DNA of 64,000 bases from Armadillidium nasatum (Eukaryota; Arthropoda; Malacostraca; Isopoda; Armadillidiidae): NCBI GenBank assembly GCA_009176605.1, contig SEYY01000988.1, positions 7,501-71,500 of the forward strand, read 5' to 3'. A program made the position numbers and the translations under genes. Under the pieces are notes generated by a model. It saw only the letters and a list, made by a program, of their open reading frames with translations. It searched no databases and was not told the origin of the DNA. Shown piece by piece: positions 34,248 to 49,484 of the stretch; the stretch's first letter is position 1; each line of letters begins with the position of its first letter.

Positions 34248-37200
34248 GAATCAATTCTTATTTCAAAATTAAATTGTAAGGAAAATGGGATCAGATGATG
34301 AGAGTACTGACAAAAGAAGGAGGAGTGAAAAATGTCCCATGTTTGATGGAAAGGAGATGTTTTTGGAGTGGAAGGGTAAAGTGGAAGATTGGATATGGAG
34401 AAATAAAACTGTGGATAAATACTCGGGTTTAATTATCAGGAGTGCACTGAGTGGAGAACCATGGGAACTAGTGGGAGGATTACCGAGAGAAGAGATAGCG
34501 AGCCTTGAGGGAGTAAACAAGATAATGAGTGTTCTAGAAAAGAAGTATAGCAGTGACAAGAAAAGAGAAAAGATGGATAGTATGAACGCTTTTTTTTAGA
34601 ATTGAAAGGAAACCTATGGAGGATATACAGGACTTTGTAAGTAGATTTGATGTGGCATTGAGGAGGTGTAATGCAGCTGGAATGGCTGAACTAGGAGAGG
34701 AACATAAAGGTGGATTGTTGTTGGGAAGGAGTAAACTGTCTGAAAATGAAGAAAAAATAATGTTAGGAGCTTTAGACGGAGATTTGTCATATGAAAGAGT
34801 GACTAGTTTGTTAGTAGGAATAATGGGAAAGAGTTTTCAGAACCAAAACAAGGAAAAGATATGGTACAGTGGAGAGAGGAATAAAAATACTGAAAGGAAG
34901 AACGTTTGTTATAACTGTAAAAAGGAGGGACATATGCAAAGGTTCTGTCCGGAATATAGAAGAAATGATAAAGAATGTAATGGTTGTGGAAAGAAAGGAC
35001 ATGTGATGGAAAATTGTTGGATGAGGGATAAAGAATGTTACAAATGTAAAGAAAAAGGACATTTGGCTAATATGTGTAATGAAAGAAAACAGGTAACAAA
35101 AGAAGTGATATTATTGGGGAATAGAGGGATGGAAGAGGACAACTGGGATATAATCAGTGCGATAGTCGATACTGGTTGTAAGAACAGTGTGGTGGGAGAA
35201 TTGTGACTAGGAGTAATTCTTTCGACATTAAGTAGGGAAGAACTAGTGAGGATGAAGGAATCTGAAAGGAAGATAGAAGCAACTTATGTTTTCGGGGAAA
35301 GGGAATATAAGTGTCATAGAAAATTTTTAATTCCGATTGTCATAGGAAATCATAAAGCATTACTAGAAACAGAAATAGTAGAAGGTAATATCCCTTGGTT
35401 GATAGGAACAGTAGTATTAGACAAATTAGGGGCTAGGATAGATTTTGTTAATAAATATTTAGAGTGTAAGCATCCTATAATAAAAGAGAAAATACCCATT
35501 AACATGGATAATAAGGGACATATCAGAATAAAATTGAGGGAGATAAAGAATAGAGAGAATGTGTGGTTAACACTTAAGGAAACAAATTCTATATTAAATA
35601 AGGAAAAATGGAAAAATGCCTGTTTGAGGTTACATTTGCAATTTGGCCATTGTGCATTTGATAAATTGCAACAAATGATTAATAAAGCGTGGGGTAATGA
35701 TGTGGATTACCAAAGGGTGAAGAAAGAAAGGTTACAAACATTAAAAGAGGTATGTATTAATTGTGAGTCATGTAAGAAATATAAGAAAAACCCTGAAAGA
35801 CCTACAGTGGGGTTGCCTATGACATCAAATTTCAACGAAGTGTTATCAATGGACATAGGGGAATTGGAAGGTGAAAAATTCCTTGTCATGGTGGATTGGG
35901 CAACACATTACTGCCAAGCAAAATGGATAAAAGATAAGAAACCTTCAAATATAATGGAGTGTATAATGGAGAAATGGATTAGCTATTTTGGGGCACCTCA
36001 AAAGATAATAACTGATGGAGGTAGAGAATTCCAAAATGAAGAAATAATTGAATTTACTGAAAAGTGGGGCATAGAGATGTTATGTACGGCAAGTGAGAGT
36101 CTATGGAGCAATGGTAAAAGTGAAAAAACAGTTGGAATACTAAAGGAAGGAATGAGGAAACTAAAGGAGGATGGAGTCAAAGGAAGAGATTGGATATTAA
36201 TGTGGATGGTCAGCGCGAAAAATGATAGAATAATGAACGGTGGGTATTCTCCTAATCAGAAAGTTTTTGGAATTTATTACCGTGGTAAAAACGAGATGGA
36301 AAAATGTAGCCCTGCTGAACTAGAAGAGGGAATGGATGGAGCTAAATTAAAGGAATTAATGGAATTACAAATGTTGGTTAAAGATAAGGTACAAGAGAAA
36401 GAATGCAGAGATCGGATAAGGAGGGCATTAAAAGGCAAAATTAGGGTTCATAGAATCGAAGAAGCTCAAGTAGGAGACAAAGTCTTTTATAAGAAGAAAG
36501 GAGAGGAAAAGTGGAGAGGACCAGGGAGAATAATAGGTAGAGATGGTAAAGTAGTTAATGGTTAAACATGGAGCTTTGATAAGGGAAGTGAATAAGATAC
36601 ATATAACAAAATTACAGAAGGCAGGTGAGAAGATGGAAGAGAAGGAAAAGAAAAGGGAAGCGATAGAGGAGAGAGATAAAGAGGAGGAGGAAAAAGGGGA
36701 AGAAGATAGTGAAGAGGAAGAAGAGGATGAAGAAGAAGAAGAAGAGGAAGGAGTTATTGCAGGTAGAAGATGACGATGAAAGGAATGACAATTTTAGTGA
36801 AAATGAGGAGGTTCATCCTTATGATATTCGAAAAGGAAGAAATTATCGAATAAGACATGAGGATGAAGAGTGGTGGAGAAGAGTAAAAGTAATGAGTTTA
36901 GGAGGTAAAAGAGGAGGTAAATTTGATGGTACTTATAACGTTAAGGATTTAGACTCTGAGGAAGAGTTTTGGGCAGACTTAAGAGAATATGAAGTAGAGA
37001 AAGATAAAGGAGATCAAGGTGAAACGTACTTTCAGTGAAGGTAAGGTAGTTACCTTTAAGAGTAACGAAACTGATAAAATGGAGAAAATTAAAGAGGCAA
37101 AAAAGAAGGAGATTTCAAGTTGGAAAGAGAATAATGTTTTTGAAGAGATTGACAGATATAAAGAGAATAAGGTACTTAAAACAAGGTGGATAATTACTGA

Positions 37201-38581
37201 AAAGGAGAAGGAGGGAGAAAGATATGTAAAGCAAGATTAGTGGTGAAGGGTTTTATGGAAAAAGAATGTTTAGATATAGAAGATTGTGAAGCACCCACTT
37301 TTTCAATAGAAGGGTTAAAAGTAATCTTGGCTATAATCAATATGAAGGATTGGCAGGTAAAAACATTGGATGTGAAGACAGCATACTTGCAAGGAAAGGA
37401 AATGGAAAGAGAGGTGGTGATAAAACCTCCTGAAGAGGCCAATACCTTAAAATTATGGAATTTAAAAAAAAAAACAGTCTACAGGTTGAAAGATAAAGCT
37501 AGAAAATGGTATGAGTTTGGTTGAATTGTTAATAAAAATAGGAGGGAAAAGAAGTAAAATAGATACCATATTTAAATGGGAAGATGGTGGCATTGTTTAT
37601 GGCATAATGGGGATTCATGTAGATGATCTCATTTATGGAGGAGATAAAATATTTGAGGAGAAAATTATATCGAAAATAAAGGAGGAGTTGAAGGTTGGAA
37701 GAGAAGAAAGCGGAGTTTTCAAATATTTAGGAATAGAAATTGAACAAAAGGAAAAAGGGGATATTTATATAAGTCAAAAGAGTTATTCAAAGGACAAATT
37801 AGTGATAAACAAGATAAACAAGAATAATAAGGATGAAAAGGTTAAATGAAGAGGAGATGACCGAATATAGATCATTGTTAGGAAAATTAAATTGGATGTC
37901 ACAGAATACTCGTCCAGATCTTAGTTTTGATGTGAGTTTCTTTGGGAGGAATATGAAGGAGGCAAAATGAGTAAGATTACGGGAGCTAGTTAAGGTAGCA
38001 GAGAGAGCAAAAAGAGAAGAAATTAAAATGAAAATACCAAAATTAAAAAGGAGGGAGAATGAGATTAGAAGTATATTCCGATGCTTCATTTGGCAATGTG
38101 AGCGAAGGAAGAACACAGATAGGTTACTGTGTGAGGATGAAGGACATGGCAGGTAATTGTTGTCCTTTATTATGGAAGTCAAAAGTAGCGAAACGTGTGG
38201 TAAGCTCAACTTTGTCGGCTGAAACCTTGAGTATGGTGGAAGCTATAGAATGGGGGGAATATATTAAGTATTTATGGGAAGAATTAACAAACAAAACTAT
38301 TTTTGATAACATAGACATTAGAGCAATGACAGATTGTAAATCCTTAAGAGACAGTATAAAATCTACTAAAGGTGTAAAGAATAGGATATTAAGAATAGAA
38401 TTGGCAAATTTAAAAGAAAAAATGGAGAACAAGATAATAAAGTCAGTTGAATGGGTAAATTCTAGGTTACAATTAGCAGATGGTCTTACAAAGAAAGATA
38501 ATAGGAAAAATAGGTTGGAATTGAGAAAGGCATTAGGATGTGATTAAGGGGGAAAAAAGGAGAAAGAGAAAATTATAAGAT

Positions 38582-39411
<830 letters not shown>

Positions 39412-39885
39412 TGCAGAGATGGCTACTTGCTCAATAGTTTTATTTTGCTTTAGGGTCGTGAGGCCTAGAACGTTAGTTTATATATAAAATTATAATTCTT
39501 ACCTTGTTTGATTTATTGTCTATTATTTAATATTATGAATATTTGGCGTATTGAAATATCACTTCTTACTTGATATTTTATATTTTATTAATATATTTCA
39601 CAAAACCTTTTTACATTAATTACAATGTTACACATGCGTTTTCCACGCTGTTCTAGAACAATCTATCTCTAAAATTTCCTGTCACTAACCGGCAGGAACG
39701 ATACCATAAATATATCGTTCTTAATATCGATATATCATTTATCATTTTATTACAAATAATTACTAATTTATTAAAATTACATAAATATACAACCTTCATT
39801 CTAAGATGGTGATACCCAGAGAGTGAATTTCCAAGGTTACTTGGAGATTCACACCTGAACACCCAACCTATGACATGAATTTGTT
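39412..39885 (-). repeat. 3' LTR of shrunken gypsy copy
   Basis: Ends ATCTCTGCA on the minus strand. Its start (TTGGGTGTTCAGG, about 39871) closely matches the start of the LTR at 62647, although the LTR cores differ. Confidence 0.75.
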
Positions 39886-41568
39886 AGAATAGTAAAGTGG
39901 AAGACTATCTCCACTTTAGCTTTGTCATATAGACATGTAGAGATTCTTCTGCTTTTTATACTTATTGGGAGTCATCTTACATTAAATTTATAGGGGACAA
40001 ACTCTTTTAGGGCATCATACTCTGCAGGTGTAAGGGGAAATTTTAACACTTTATTATTATATTCACTGTTATCACTATTATTTATATCACTTCTATATTT
40101 AACATTATTTTTAAATTTATTACAATTATTATACCTACAGGAAGAATTGTTTATATTGCTACCCCCACCATTATTTTTACCATTAAAAATATTTTTATTT
40201 ACCATTGTACTACCAGCATTGTATAATTCTGTGCTATCATTTAAATATATATATCAGTAAATAATACCTTAAAATTAAATAATAGATTAAAGAGAAGACA
40301 CGAAAGGTAATTTGGGAGAGAGGGTAGCATTAACAAAATGATCAATTATTTTTAGGGGCACAGGCTCCACATCATTTCCTACAATTACATCACAAGAGCT
40401 CCCTGTCTGAGGATCAATAATCCTATGATTACTAAAATCTAATAAAAAATTATACTTTTGAAAAAAATCAAGCCCTAAAATATTACAAACTACATCACAA
40501 ATTAAAAAAGTAGGCTCAATCTCTATCCAATAAAAAATTTACAGTTTTTGTTTTAATTTCAAATATGTTTATTTTAGTTCCATTAGCAGCAGTAAGAAAG
40601 CCAATAGGTTCTTTCTTATCTTCTGCAGAAGTCTTAAATATAGATAATGTACTTTCAGAGTCTTTAATGTATAACTCTTTAGAGTTAGCATCGAAGATAC
40701 GGTAGAGACTGTTTAATTTTAAATTGGTTTTATAAATATTTAACACATTCATAATTTTTGGAATCACTGTACCCTTATAAAAATTTGCTTTTTCAACTAG
40801 CATCGCAGTATATTTGCTAAGAGCTGATGGCTCTTGCTCAAAGACTGTCTTTTCACTAAGTTGATAATGCAGATTTTTATCTTTAAAACTATTATACTGA
40901 GAACAATGCTCAAGTTCACTAGACTGAGATACTCATTCGTTTAAAACAGATGTTTTTAAATCAGCAGTAGCAATCGCATTCCCATGAAGTTGAGCATTGT
41001 TATACTTTATATTATTTATATAAGTAAGCAATGAAGTATTATTATTTACAATTGTATTAACATCATTTATAAGGGGGTAGCTTTTATCTTCTTCCTTTCT
41101 TAATTTTTCGTTTTTAGTTTTTAATATATGCACTTTTATCACTAACTATTATACACTGCACATTATTTTTAAATTGCACTTTTAATTTTCTTTTTGAAGG
41201 GCTGATGTTAGTCCCTACGATTCGTTTCCCTGAGTGGTTGAAGATGGTCCTGAAGTGGAAAGTTGGGCTTGCATTGGTGCCCATCGACAGCTACCTCCTT
41301 GGCATCTTATAGCTTTTTCTCGAAATTTATAATGGTAATAGCATAGAGCACCCTCCGGTCTAAGCCTGGAAAGTGACCTACCTCTATCTGAGTGGCCTCT
41401 TGTCCGACCATTTCAAGTCGCGTCACCCTCTTATCCAGCTTATGTATTGTGTTGATAGCTTTTCTACTTTTTTAAATAACTCTCCAATTTGAGTGGATAT
41501 TTTAGCCAATTCACGAATGAGGAAGGAATCAGAAGGTTGGGTGTTCGTGTCACTCTGGGGTCACCACT

Positions 41569-41936
41569 TGCAAAGATGGATACTTGCTCAATAGTTTTAT
41601 TGTGCTTTAGGGTTGTGAGGACTAGAATGTTACTGTTATATATATAAAATTATAATTCTTACATTGTTTGATTTATTTTCTATTATTATCTATGAATATT
41701 GGCGTATTTAAATATCGCTTCTTACTTGATATTTTTTATTTTATTAATATATTTCACAAAACCTTTTTACATTAATTACAATGTTACACATGCGTTTTCT
41801 ACACTGTTCTAGAACAATCTATCTCTAAAATGAACAGTCACAAACCGGCAGGAACGATACCATAATAATCGATATATCATTTATCATTTTATTATAAATA
41901 ATTACTAATTTATTAAAATAACAAAAATATACAACC

Positions 41937-41939
<3 letters not shown>
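41569..41939 (-). repeat. 5' LTR of shrunken gypsy copy, truncated
   Basis: Matches the greater part of the 3' LTR. Its beginning is replaced by (TA)n. Confidence 0.75.

Positions 41940-42034
<95 letters not shown>
41940..42034. repeat. (TA)n microsatellite
   Basis: Between the gypsy 5' LTR and the LINE region. Confidence 0.97.
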
Positions 42035-42035
<1 letters not shown>

Positions 42036-42114
42036 CTTTAATTTAATTGCTATTATAATTACTAATATTCTTTTTCTCTAATACTCAACATTAATTACTA
42101 ATTAATAAATATTA

Positions 42115-44515
42115 ATTAGTAATTCCAGATCGTTATAACCAATTCTTGAACACACTTGATTTATGCTTCACCACTACTTCTTCTAGTTATAAATACACCA
42201 TTTTCCCTCCTATTGGTAACTCTGATCATAATACTATAGCTCTTAGTTATAATGCTTTCTCTCCAACAGCTCCACCATGCCCTAAACATACTTTCTGGAA
42301 CTTTAATCGGGCTAATTGGGGGGCAGTGCACCGCTTCTATGCAATCATTGGAGTGAATCTTGCTTTGTCTCAGGGGACGCTTCTGTCTCTACTGAAAAGG
42401 TAGGGGCCGTAATCATTGACGGGATAGGCAGATTCATTCCATCTTCAACTAAATCTTTTTCTCCTCAAAATCCTTGGTAATTGTTCTCTTGCCCTTCGGG
42501 AGTGAGACAATGCTTATCGTGAATGGAAAAACTCTCCTTCTCCTATCACTCTTGCTAATTTTCATTCGGCTCGGAATCGTTGCAGGGATGTTCTTCAACG
42601 AACTAAGCGTACTTTCATAAAAAGGAAGTGCACTGACCTCCATGGCTCTCCTACTGATAAAAATTTCTGACCTCTTGTCAAAAAAATATCTCTTACAACT
42701 TCTGTAAATCTGCCTTTCCTCCTCTTATTTGCTCTGATGGTTCTGTAGCTAATACTCCTTCTGAAAAGGCTAATCTTTTTGGCCTCCTTTTTTCATCTAA
42801 TTCCATCCTGCTCGATTCTGGCATCCCTCCTCCTACTCCTTCTCCTCTCAGATGTCCCATGAATCTACCTGTAATTATTCATGATCAGGTGCATGGGATT
42901 CTGAAATCTATGAACGTCAGGAAGGCCAGTGGCCCGGATGGCATTCCCCCTTGTGTTCAGAGGGAATGTGCTTCCAAGTTGGCCCCTGTCCTCATTCAGC
43001 TCTACTCTCTATGCCTTAATACTAATACTTTTCCTCTATGCTAGAAGAGAGCATTTGTTCAGCCAATCCTGAAAAAGGGTAGCCGCTCTGACCCTTCTAC
43101 CTATCGACCTATAGCTCTCACATGTGTTCTATCTAAAATTTTTGAAACTCTCCTCAACTCTCATTTCCTGGATCATTTGGAGTCTCATTCTCTTCTCTCT
43201 GATCACCAGTATGGCTTTAGACGCCGAGGTCAACTGGTGACATACTTTCTTATCTTACTGACCTATGGTCTTCTGCCCTTAGGGACTTCGGGGAGTCTTG
43301 TGTGGTGGTGCTTGACATATCCAAGGCTTTCGACCAGGTATGGCATGCGTCACTGCTCTCTAAGCTCCCTTCCTTTGGGTTTCCTCCTTCCCTTTGCTTG
43401 CTCTTGTCTAGTTTTCCCCATTCTTAACATTTCGGATCTTGTAGATGGAGCGACCTCTTCCTCCTTTTCTGTCAACTGTGGTGTTCCTCTGGGTTCTGTT
43501 TTATCTCCAACTCTATTCTTACTTTTCATTAACGATCTTCTCAAATGCACTTCTAACTCTGTTCACTCTTATGCTGATGACTCAACTCTACATTCTTCTA
43601 CTATTTCAAATCTGCTCCCTCTTTTGCTTCTAGAGTTGCTTCTCGTCTTCAACTTTCCGATTCTATTCTTGCCGATCTGGATGGAATTTCCTGGTGGGGT
43701 CATAGCAACCATGTGAAATTCAACTTTTTTAAAAACTCAACTTCTTCACATCTCCCTCTCAAAAACACCTCCTAACTTTTCTATCCTCTTCGATGGCTCT
43801 CCCGTCTCACCTGTAAATAACATTAATATTCCTGGTCTAAACATTAACAACAAACTGTCTTGGAAACCACATATCACAATGGTTGCTAAAGCGGCCTCAA
43901 AGAAGCTGGGAGTTTTGTTCAGATTCCGAGAATTTTTTTCTTCTCAGCAGTTACTCCAAATATATAAGGGTCTTATTCGCCCTTGTATGGAGTACTGTTC
44001 TCACATTTGGGGGGGCTCAGGCTCCTCCTCTCTTCTGGATAGGGTTGAATCAAAGCTAAAAGATTAATAAACTGTCCCCTACTTTCAAACTCTCTTGACC
44101 CTCTATCTCTGCGACATGACATAGGTGCGCTATGTCTTTTCTATAGGTATTACAATGGCAGGTGTTTGAAGGAATTAGCCTCTTGCATTCCTCCACCGTT
44201 GCGCCGTCCTCGTTGCACAAGGGGTGCCCTGCTTTCACACCAATTTTGTGTTGACGTAGGAAACCCCAGGCTAACCCATTGTGGTGCCTCCTTCTTTCCA
44301 GCCACCTCTATTCTGTGGAACTCTCTACCATCATCTATTTTTCCTCCTGTAGTTAATCTTCCTCTCTTCAAGGCTTCCGTCTGTGCCGAACTGAGGGTTG
44401 TGCGTTAGGTGTGTGTGTGTCTAAACGAATTTTCTCCTTATGTGTGTGCCCCCTCCTTGAAAAGGGCTCTCCCCGTGAGTGGTGGCGTTCTATAAAAAAA
44501 AAAAAATAATAATAA
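42115..44515 (+). mobile_element. Jockey-like LINE, 5'-truncated, decayed
   Basis: Second Jockey-type family: end of the endonuclease (FLNTLDLCFTTTSSSYKYTI and GNSDHNTIALSY, about 42140-42250), RT blocks MNVRKASGPDGIPP (about 42912), QPILKKGSRSDPSTYRPIAL, LLSDHQYGFRRRG (about 43190), AFDQVWHASLLSKLPSFGF (about 43330), GVPLGSVLSPTLFLLFINDL (about 43482, with Leu where Gln is usual), YADDSTLH (about 43570), and the C-terminal region with GLIRPCMEYCSHIWGGS (about 43970). Ends RLTHCGASFFPATSILWNSL and an A-rich tail near 44490-44515. Many frameshifts and deletions. Unlike the other LINEs, the tail is A/AAT-rich and not (TA)n. Confidence 0.85.
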
Positions 44516-44689
44516 TTTTTATGAATTTCTTAATTTATAACCTTTCTGAAAATAAAAGAGGAAGGTAAATTTGTACTTGTAACTTCTAAAGGTAAATTCA
44601 TGTTACTTACAATATAAATGCTTGTGCAGTCTCTCAACTTCCTTAAAATCATCATTATTTCTTGCTACATAAGGTTCAAATAAATGGCT

Positions 44690-45060
44690 GTACCTCTTAA
44701 AATATCTAACCCAAGATAATTCACTTTTTATACTACTCTATACATACCAATTATAAATTGGTTTCTACGTCAAATGACTTTTTCAAGATCAACTTTTTTG
44801 ATTAACCACCTAAAGTAAATATGCATAGAGAAAAAGCTGTTGGCCAACTAAAGAGCTTTAAAATGGTACCAGAAACAATTTTATAGGTGTTCTAGTTCCA
44901 GATATATTGAATGTTGACCCTTTTGCTCATTTTGCAAAAATGACTAATTTGACCAAATTTTAGAAAGTTATATCTACAGAATCGATTAACCTACAACAGA
45001 AAAACATGCAGTTGAATTTTCTCCCTGAGTTCTATAAGTATCCATAATTTAATTTCTATA
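44690..45060 (-). repeat. Dispersed repeat R1, copy 2 (transposon terminal region)
   Basis: Inverse of 17215-17610. Shared phrases include CAAAAGGTCAACATTCAATA and GGTACCATTTTAAGC. This is probably a T1-type transposon end fragment that lacks the outermost bases. Confidence 0.75.
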
Positions 45061-45544
45061 ATATCTGGACAAATTAATCACATTTTGAAAATCTTTATAT
45101 ACCCTGTGTGCAAATTGAATACCGGATATCCTAAAGTTATAACCAAGAAAATATATATAAGTAAATGTAAGTAATATGGAAACTTTATAACTGATGTTAG
45201 ACTTTTATTCATGAATATTTGTATGTTTTGCTCATTTAGATTAGCCCATTCAATTAATGATAAGTTCCTGCTTATAGATAAATAGTAATGCCCACATCTT
45301 TTAGGCTTTGAATCTTTAATTTTTCAGAACACTGAACTGGAAGACCAATAAACATTCCTGGTGTCATCCTGCCAACAAGCATTACTATTATTGAAACCAA
45401 AGGAAAGTATTAACACACATCCATCCTTCTCTTATTTAACAATAAGTTTACCAATCTCAGATTGGTTTGCACAATAATTAATAAAACTCCATTTTTCATA
45501 TTACAATGCTAAAAGAAGATACTGAACATCTTTCCATATTAGAA
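45061..45544. other. Unassigned intronic DNA
   Basis: Nothing recognised. Confidence 0.5.
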
Positions 45545-46500
45545 ATAAATGGAAATTTTATTTATTTATTTTTTTTAAATCTCCACCAGTGGGCAGGAGG
45601 TTCACCAAATTCCACCAGAGTTGGAAAAAATCCTATCTTGGTTTGAAGGAGGCCGACATGTCCAGATATACAGCATTTGAAAGTATGCAAGTCAAAGGAA
45701 ATTGGGAAAACATAAAGGAAGTGTGTTCCAGACTTTACCAGTACAGTATATGCAAAATTGAGCACAGCATTTAAGTCTGGGGTCTGAGAGTTGGACAGAG
45801 TAAGGAAGAGACTGTTAGAAAGGTGTCACATAAGCTCTTCTCAATGGAAGAGGTATGTGACTAGAAAGTTCAGAAGAGCAATGTCAGTTGTAATATCAAT
45901 AGTAAAGAGAGACTGATGCAACAATTTGAAGGGCAGAAAGGGATTGGAGAGAGTTGGAAAGAGCAGAAGAGTTGATGAGATAGAAAATGCAAGACTCCAC
46001 TTTCTCAAGGAGAGCTGTATGAGTGGAACCACCCCAAAGGTGTGAATCATACTCCATACAGGGGTAAACAACACCCCTATAGAGAGCAAGCAACTGGGGT
46101 GATGTGAAGTCATTCTGAAGGAACCTCAGAACACCCAACCTCTTAGAAGCTTGTTTAGAAAGAGAAGTAATATGATCTTTCCAAGAAAGATCATGAGAAA
46201 AAGATACCTGGAAAATATTAAGAACAGATGAAGGTTTGAGTTGCGTTTTCAAATTAAGATATAATCCTGTGAAAAATTGTGTCAAGTGGAGAGATGGAGG
46301 AACTGGGTTTTTGAGGCATTGAAAACAACCATGTTTTCTATGCCCCAATTTGAAATATGTGAAAGATCAGAGGTTAGTTGCTCCAAGACTACAATTCTTG
46401 AGTCTATCAACAGCTCTTGGGAGGGACATCTTTTAAACTGGAAGGAATTATGAAGGGTAGAGTCATCAGTATAGGAGTGGAGTTAATACACAAAAGTTCA
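45545..46500 (-). mobile_element. Jockey-like LINE 3' fragment (same family as 4945-7314)
   Basis: The minus strand encodes RT from about the ADD box to the C-terminus: SYTDDSTLH-like (about 46480), SFSHDLSWKDHI (about 46205), QASKRLGVLRFLQNDFTSPQ (about 46150), then MEYDSHLWGGSTHTALLEKV and SALSNSLQSLSALQ. The 3' end PPAHWWRF followed by an A/AAT-rich tail is at about 45545-45580. Moderately decayed; 5'-truncated where the gypsy remnant begins. Confidence 0.85.
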
Positions 46501-46507
46501 GGTATGG

Positions 46508-48540
46508 GTGTATTTTGGAGATGCCAAACCTTTGCAGTTTGGGTACCCTTCTGAACATATTATTTGTCATTTATTGTGTTTGGGAGGAGTTCCTTATAAT
46601 TTATTGATAAAAGGAAATTCAATAGGAGAAGAGAGAAAAATCCAGACCAAGATAGTACCTATAGAATTTCAGGAATTTGAGCTCTTGGACAAATCCTTGG
46701 ATGAAAGAGAGAAACTAAGCTAGTTGTAGAAGAAGCTCATCAGGAGGGAGTTAAACAGACTGGTGGGGAGGAAGATCGAACAGTGAAAATAAATCAAATA
46801 ATGCTTAATGAAGAGGATATTATAGACCCTTTAGGAATTGATGACCATGAAGTAGATCTTATTCAGGACCACAATCCAATCTTGAGAAGATTAAAAGGAG
46901 CCATACTGCGAAATTTACCATTTGTTGGAATGTTGAAACCTTTTGCCAGATCACATCAGTACATCTACTTAAGAAATAATCAACTATATTGGCAAATGGT
47001 CACAGAGGAATTTGCATTAATTGTACCTGATGATTACGTAACAAAAATACTTATCAAAGCACACTGCAGTTTTGCCCATATAGGGAGACAAAAATTATAT
47101 TTGTTATTAATCCAAAGAATCTGGCACCCTAAGGTTAAAACCATTTGTACAAATATTACATCTTCATGCTACAAATGTCAAGCGTACCAAATTTCCAACA
47201 TTATATATGCACAACCTATCTTGAAGATAGTCACATCTAGACTATTTGAGTTGGTGGCGATGGATCTAATCCAGTTCCCCAAAACAGCACAGGGTAATCA
47301 CTATGCTCTGGTGATGGTAGATCATTTTACAAAGTGGGTTTCCGCAGTTCCATTGAGGAATAAACAAAGTGCAATGGTAACTGATGTGGTAAAATACCAA
47401 ATATTACCATTTCTCACTAGACTTCCAGAGTGTTTATTAACCAATAATGTGAGAGTATTGGACCAGAGTTTGAAGAATTTTTGAGAAATCAAGGAATTAG
47501 AAATGTATTAACCCCTTATACGCATACATCAAATGAGGCTATGGAGAGTTAATCAGACTCCGAGTCAGTATTTAAGAATGCCAAACAATCAGCATATTGG
47601 GATGAATATCTTTCTCAGGTAGTTCTTATTTTTAATCATACAATGCATTCAGAAACACAAATGACACCATGTGAAAATATATTGAAACAAGATCACACTC
47701 TGAGTACAGGATTACCATTGCCCAGAGTGAAGGAATGATGGGAAGGACATCACCAATTTGAGTCATACAATATAAATCAATTAGTGGGTTTTAAAGTACA
47801 CTTACCAGGTGACTTCACCTTAAACAAGTTTAGATCCAGATATTATGGACCATATCAAATAATAAAGATTCAACCTAATGGGGTTACATATTTAATTGAA
47901 TCAGAAAAGGATGGAAGAAAGTTAAGAAAATGGAAGATACCTCCAGAGTATTCATGGAATAACCTGGTATTTCAGAAGTATGCCCTTGAGGTGGAGGATG
48001 ATATTCAACCTATTGAAAGAGAAGAGGAGTCCTTATAGGAACGTTAGATGAAGAAAGTGGGGAAGATGAATCATGTTTTGAAGGATTTATAGTTAAGAAA
48101 AAATTAAAATAGATTAAAGATAAATTAGTCATCATTGCCCAACAGCATAAAGCATTAATTGCAAAAATTCATTCATCCTCAAAGGTGATGGATAAACTTG
48201 TCCAAATGGGAAACCATGATTTTGAAGGTTGGATGGGGAATGATGATTGCAAGGAAGTAATTACAGGTAAAGAGATGGAAGTAAATTCGTTTTTGCGATG
48301 GGATACTTCAGACTTATTGGAAGAAAATGGGAATTAACAGAGGCAATGATCTTGCCTTCTCCAATACTGGAGTAAAAGCTATCTTATGAGTTAAACAACT
48401 TGAGGAATGATCAGTTTTCAACACCTGTTATATCGGAGGAAGAAAATAAAGAAAGTGAAGGTTCACCAGTGAATGAAGAGGAGGATGGGGAATGTTCCCA
48501 GACTAATGAATTTTCATTCTGGGATTTGATAAAATAAATA
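46508..48540 (+). mobile_element. Ty3/gypsy remnant: integrase and C-terminal region
   Basis: Old gypsy fragment related to 28171-30123. Parts: a short piece before integrase (FGDAKPLQFGYPSEH, about 46515), integrase zinc domain and core (AHCSFAHIGRQKL, CYKCQAYQISN, LVAMDLIQFPKT, about 47060-47290), the C-terminal part (NKFRSRYYGPYQI, about 47823), then an acidic tail with single FEGF and FEGW motifs (about 48075 and 48220). Clearly broken, with more than five breaks, and older than the other gypsy copies. A purine run followed by TGTTATCAAATTG at about 49388 could mark its 3' LTR start. Confidence 0.7.
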
Positions 48541-49484
48541 AACCAAATGTTCCTATAGGAATGCAGATATATAAAATGGATCATCCATATACTAGTTCTC
48601 AAGAAAAAAAGAAGGAAATCAAAGTAGAAAAAAATATATCTTTATGGGGAAAAAATGTGAAAAGACAGATGTTGAGAAAATTAACCTTATTATGAAAATT
48701 ATCATTGTCTTGTTGAAAAGAATTAATCATAATTTCAATTGAATCTTATCTAAGATAGGTGAAAAGTATTTTAAATTAATAAATTGATTATACTTTGGAG
48801 GAAAGTAGAATGATGTGTCAAAAAAGATTTTTTTGATGGGTGGGAAATAATTAAAAGAAGTTTCATTATATTTTTCCGACCAAAATGGAATATTAGATAT
48901 TAAAAAGGAGTTTGTGCAAAATATAAAAATATAAGGGATAAAACGGAAAAAATACAGAGAAAAGAGAAGTAAAGCATTTTTTCTAAATAAAGAACATCAA
49001 GCTAAAAAAAAAAAGGAAAGGAATTCTAATTCTTATAAAACCCAAATATTTGCGTAAGTTGAAAAAATTAACATTTGTTGCATTTTTATAACTTAAAAAG
49101 AAAAACGTTTTAGAGAATATCTTAGTGATAAAATACTGAAACATAAATATTTATTTGGGGAAATGGAGTGTGAATAAAAGTAATTTCCTTGTCTGCTTTA
49201 TTTTTAAGGTCCCATTTTATGAGACAAAAATCAAATCTTAATTTTATTTTTGGAGAAAGACAAGATCAAATTCCGCTTTTTGAGTCAAGAAAACAGGTTC
49301 CATCTTGGGAGAAAAAAAAAAAAACGGTTTCCTACCTTGGAGGTCAGGAAACAAATATTACCATATGTCCTTTGAGGAAGTTGGGGTGTTATCAAATTGC
49401 AAAATTGATAAAACAACAGTAAGAATCCAACTACTTTAGAAGAGTTGTGATAAATTCTAGTTTGGACATGATGGTAACTTCAAA
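48541..49484. other. Unassigned, possibly gypsy 3' untranslated region and LTR start
   Basis: No coding signal. GAGGAAGTTGGGG followed by TGTTATC at about 49376-49395 looks like a polypurine tract and LTR start, but no second LTR is available. Confidence 0.35.

Larger units (their letters stand above)
39412..41939 (-). mobile_element. Ty3/gypsy element, internally shrunken copy
   Basis: Gypsy-type element in minus orientation with two LTRs (5' about 41569-41939, 3' about 39412-39885). After the 5' LTR comes a primer-binding site TGGTGACCCCAGAGTGAC (about 41566-41549), a remnant of the gag end, then a protease-side region with LNSLYRIFDANSKEL and KKEPIGFLTAANGTKI (about 40710-40570). Most of pol is absent. 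The protein parts are closely related to the element at 55834-63132. The copy is broken, with several breaks beyond the large internal loss, and of moderate age judging by the LTR differences. The 5' LTR is cut by (TA)n. Confidence 0.8.

Noticed and set aside
36600-37040. Separate acidic host gene inside the Copia element
   Set aside because: The Glu-rich region lies between Copia integrase and reverse transcriptase and is best read as part of the element.
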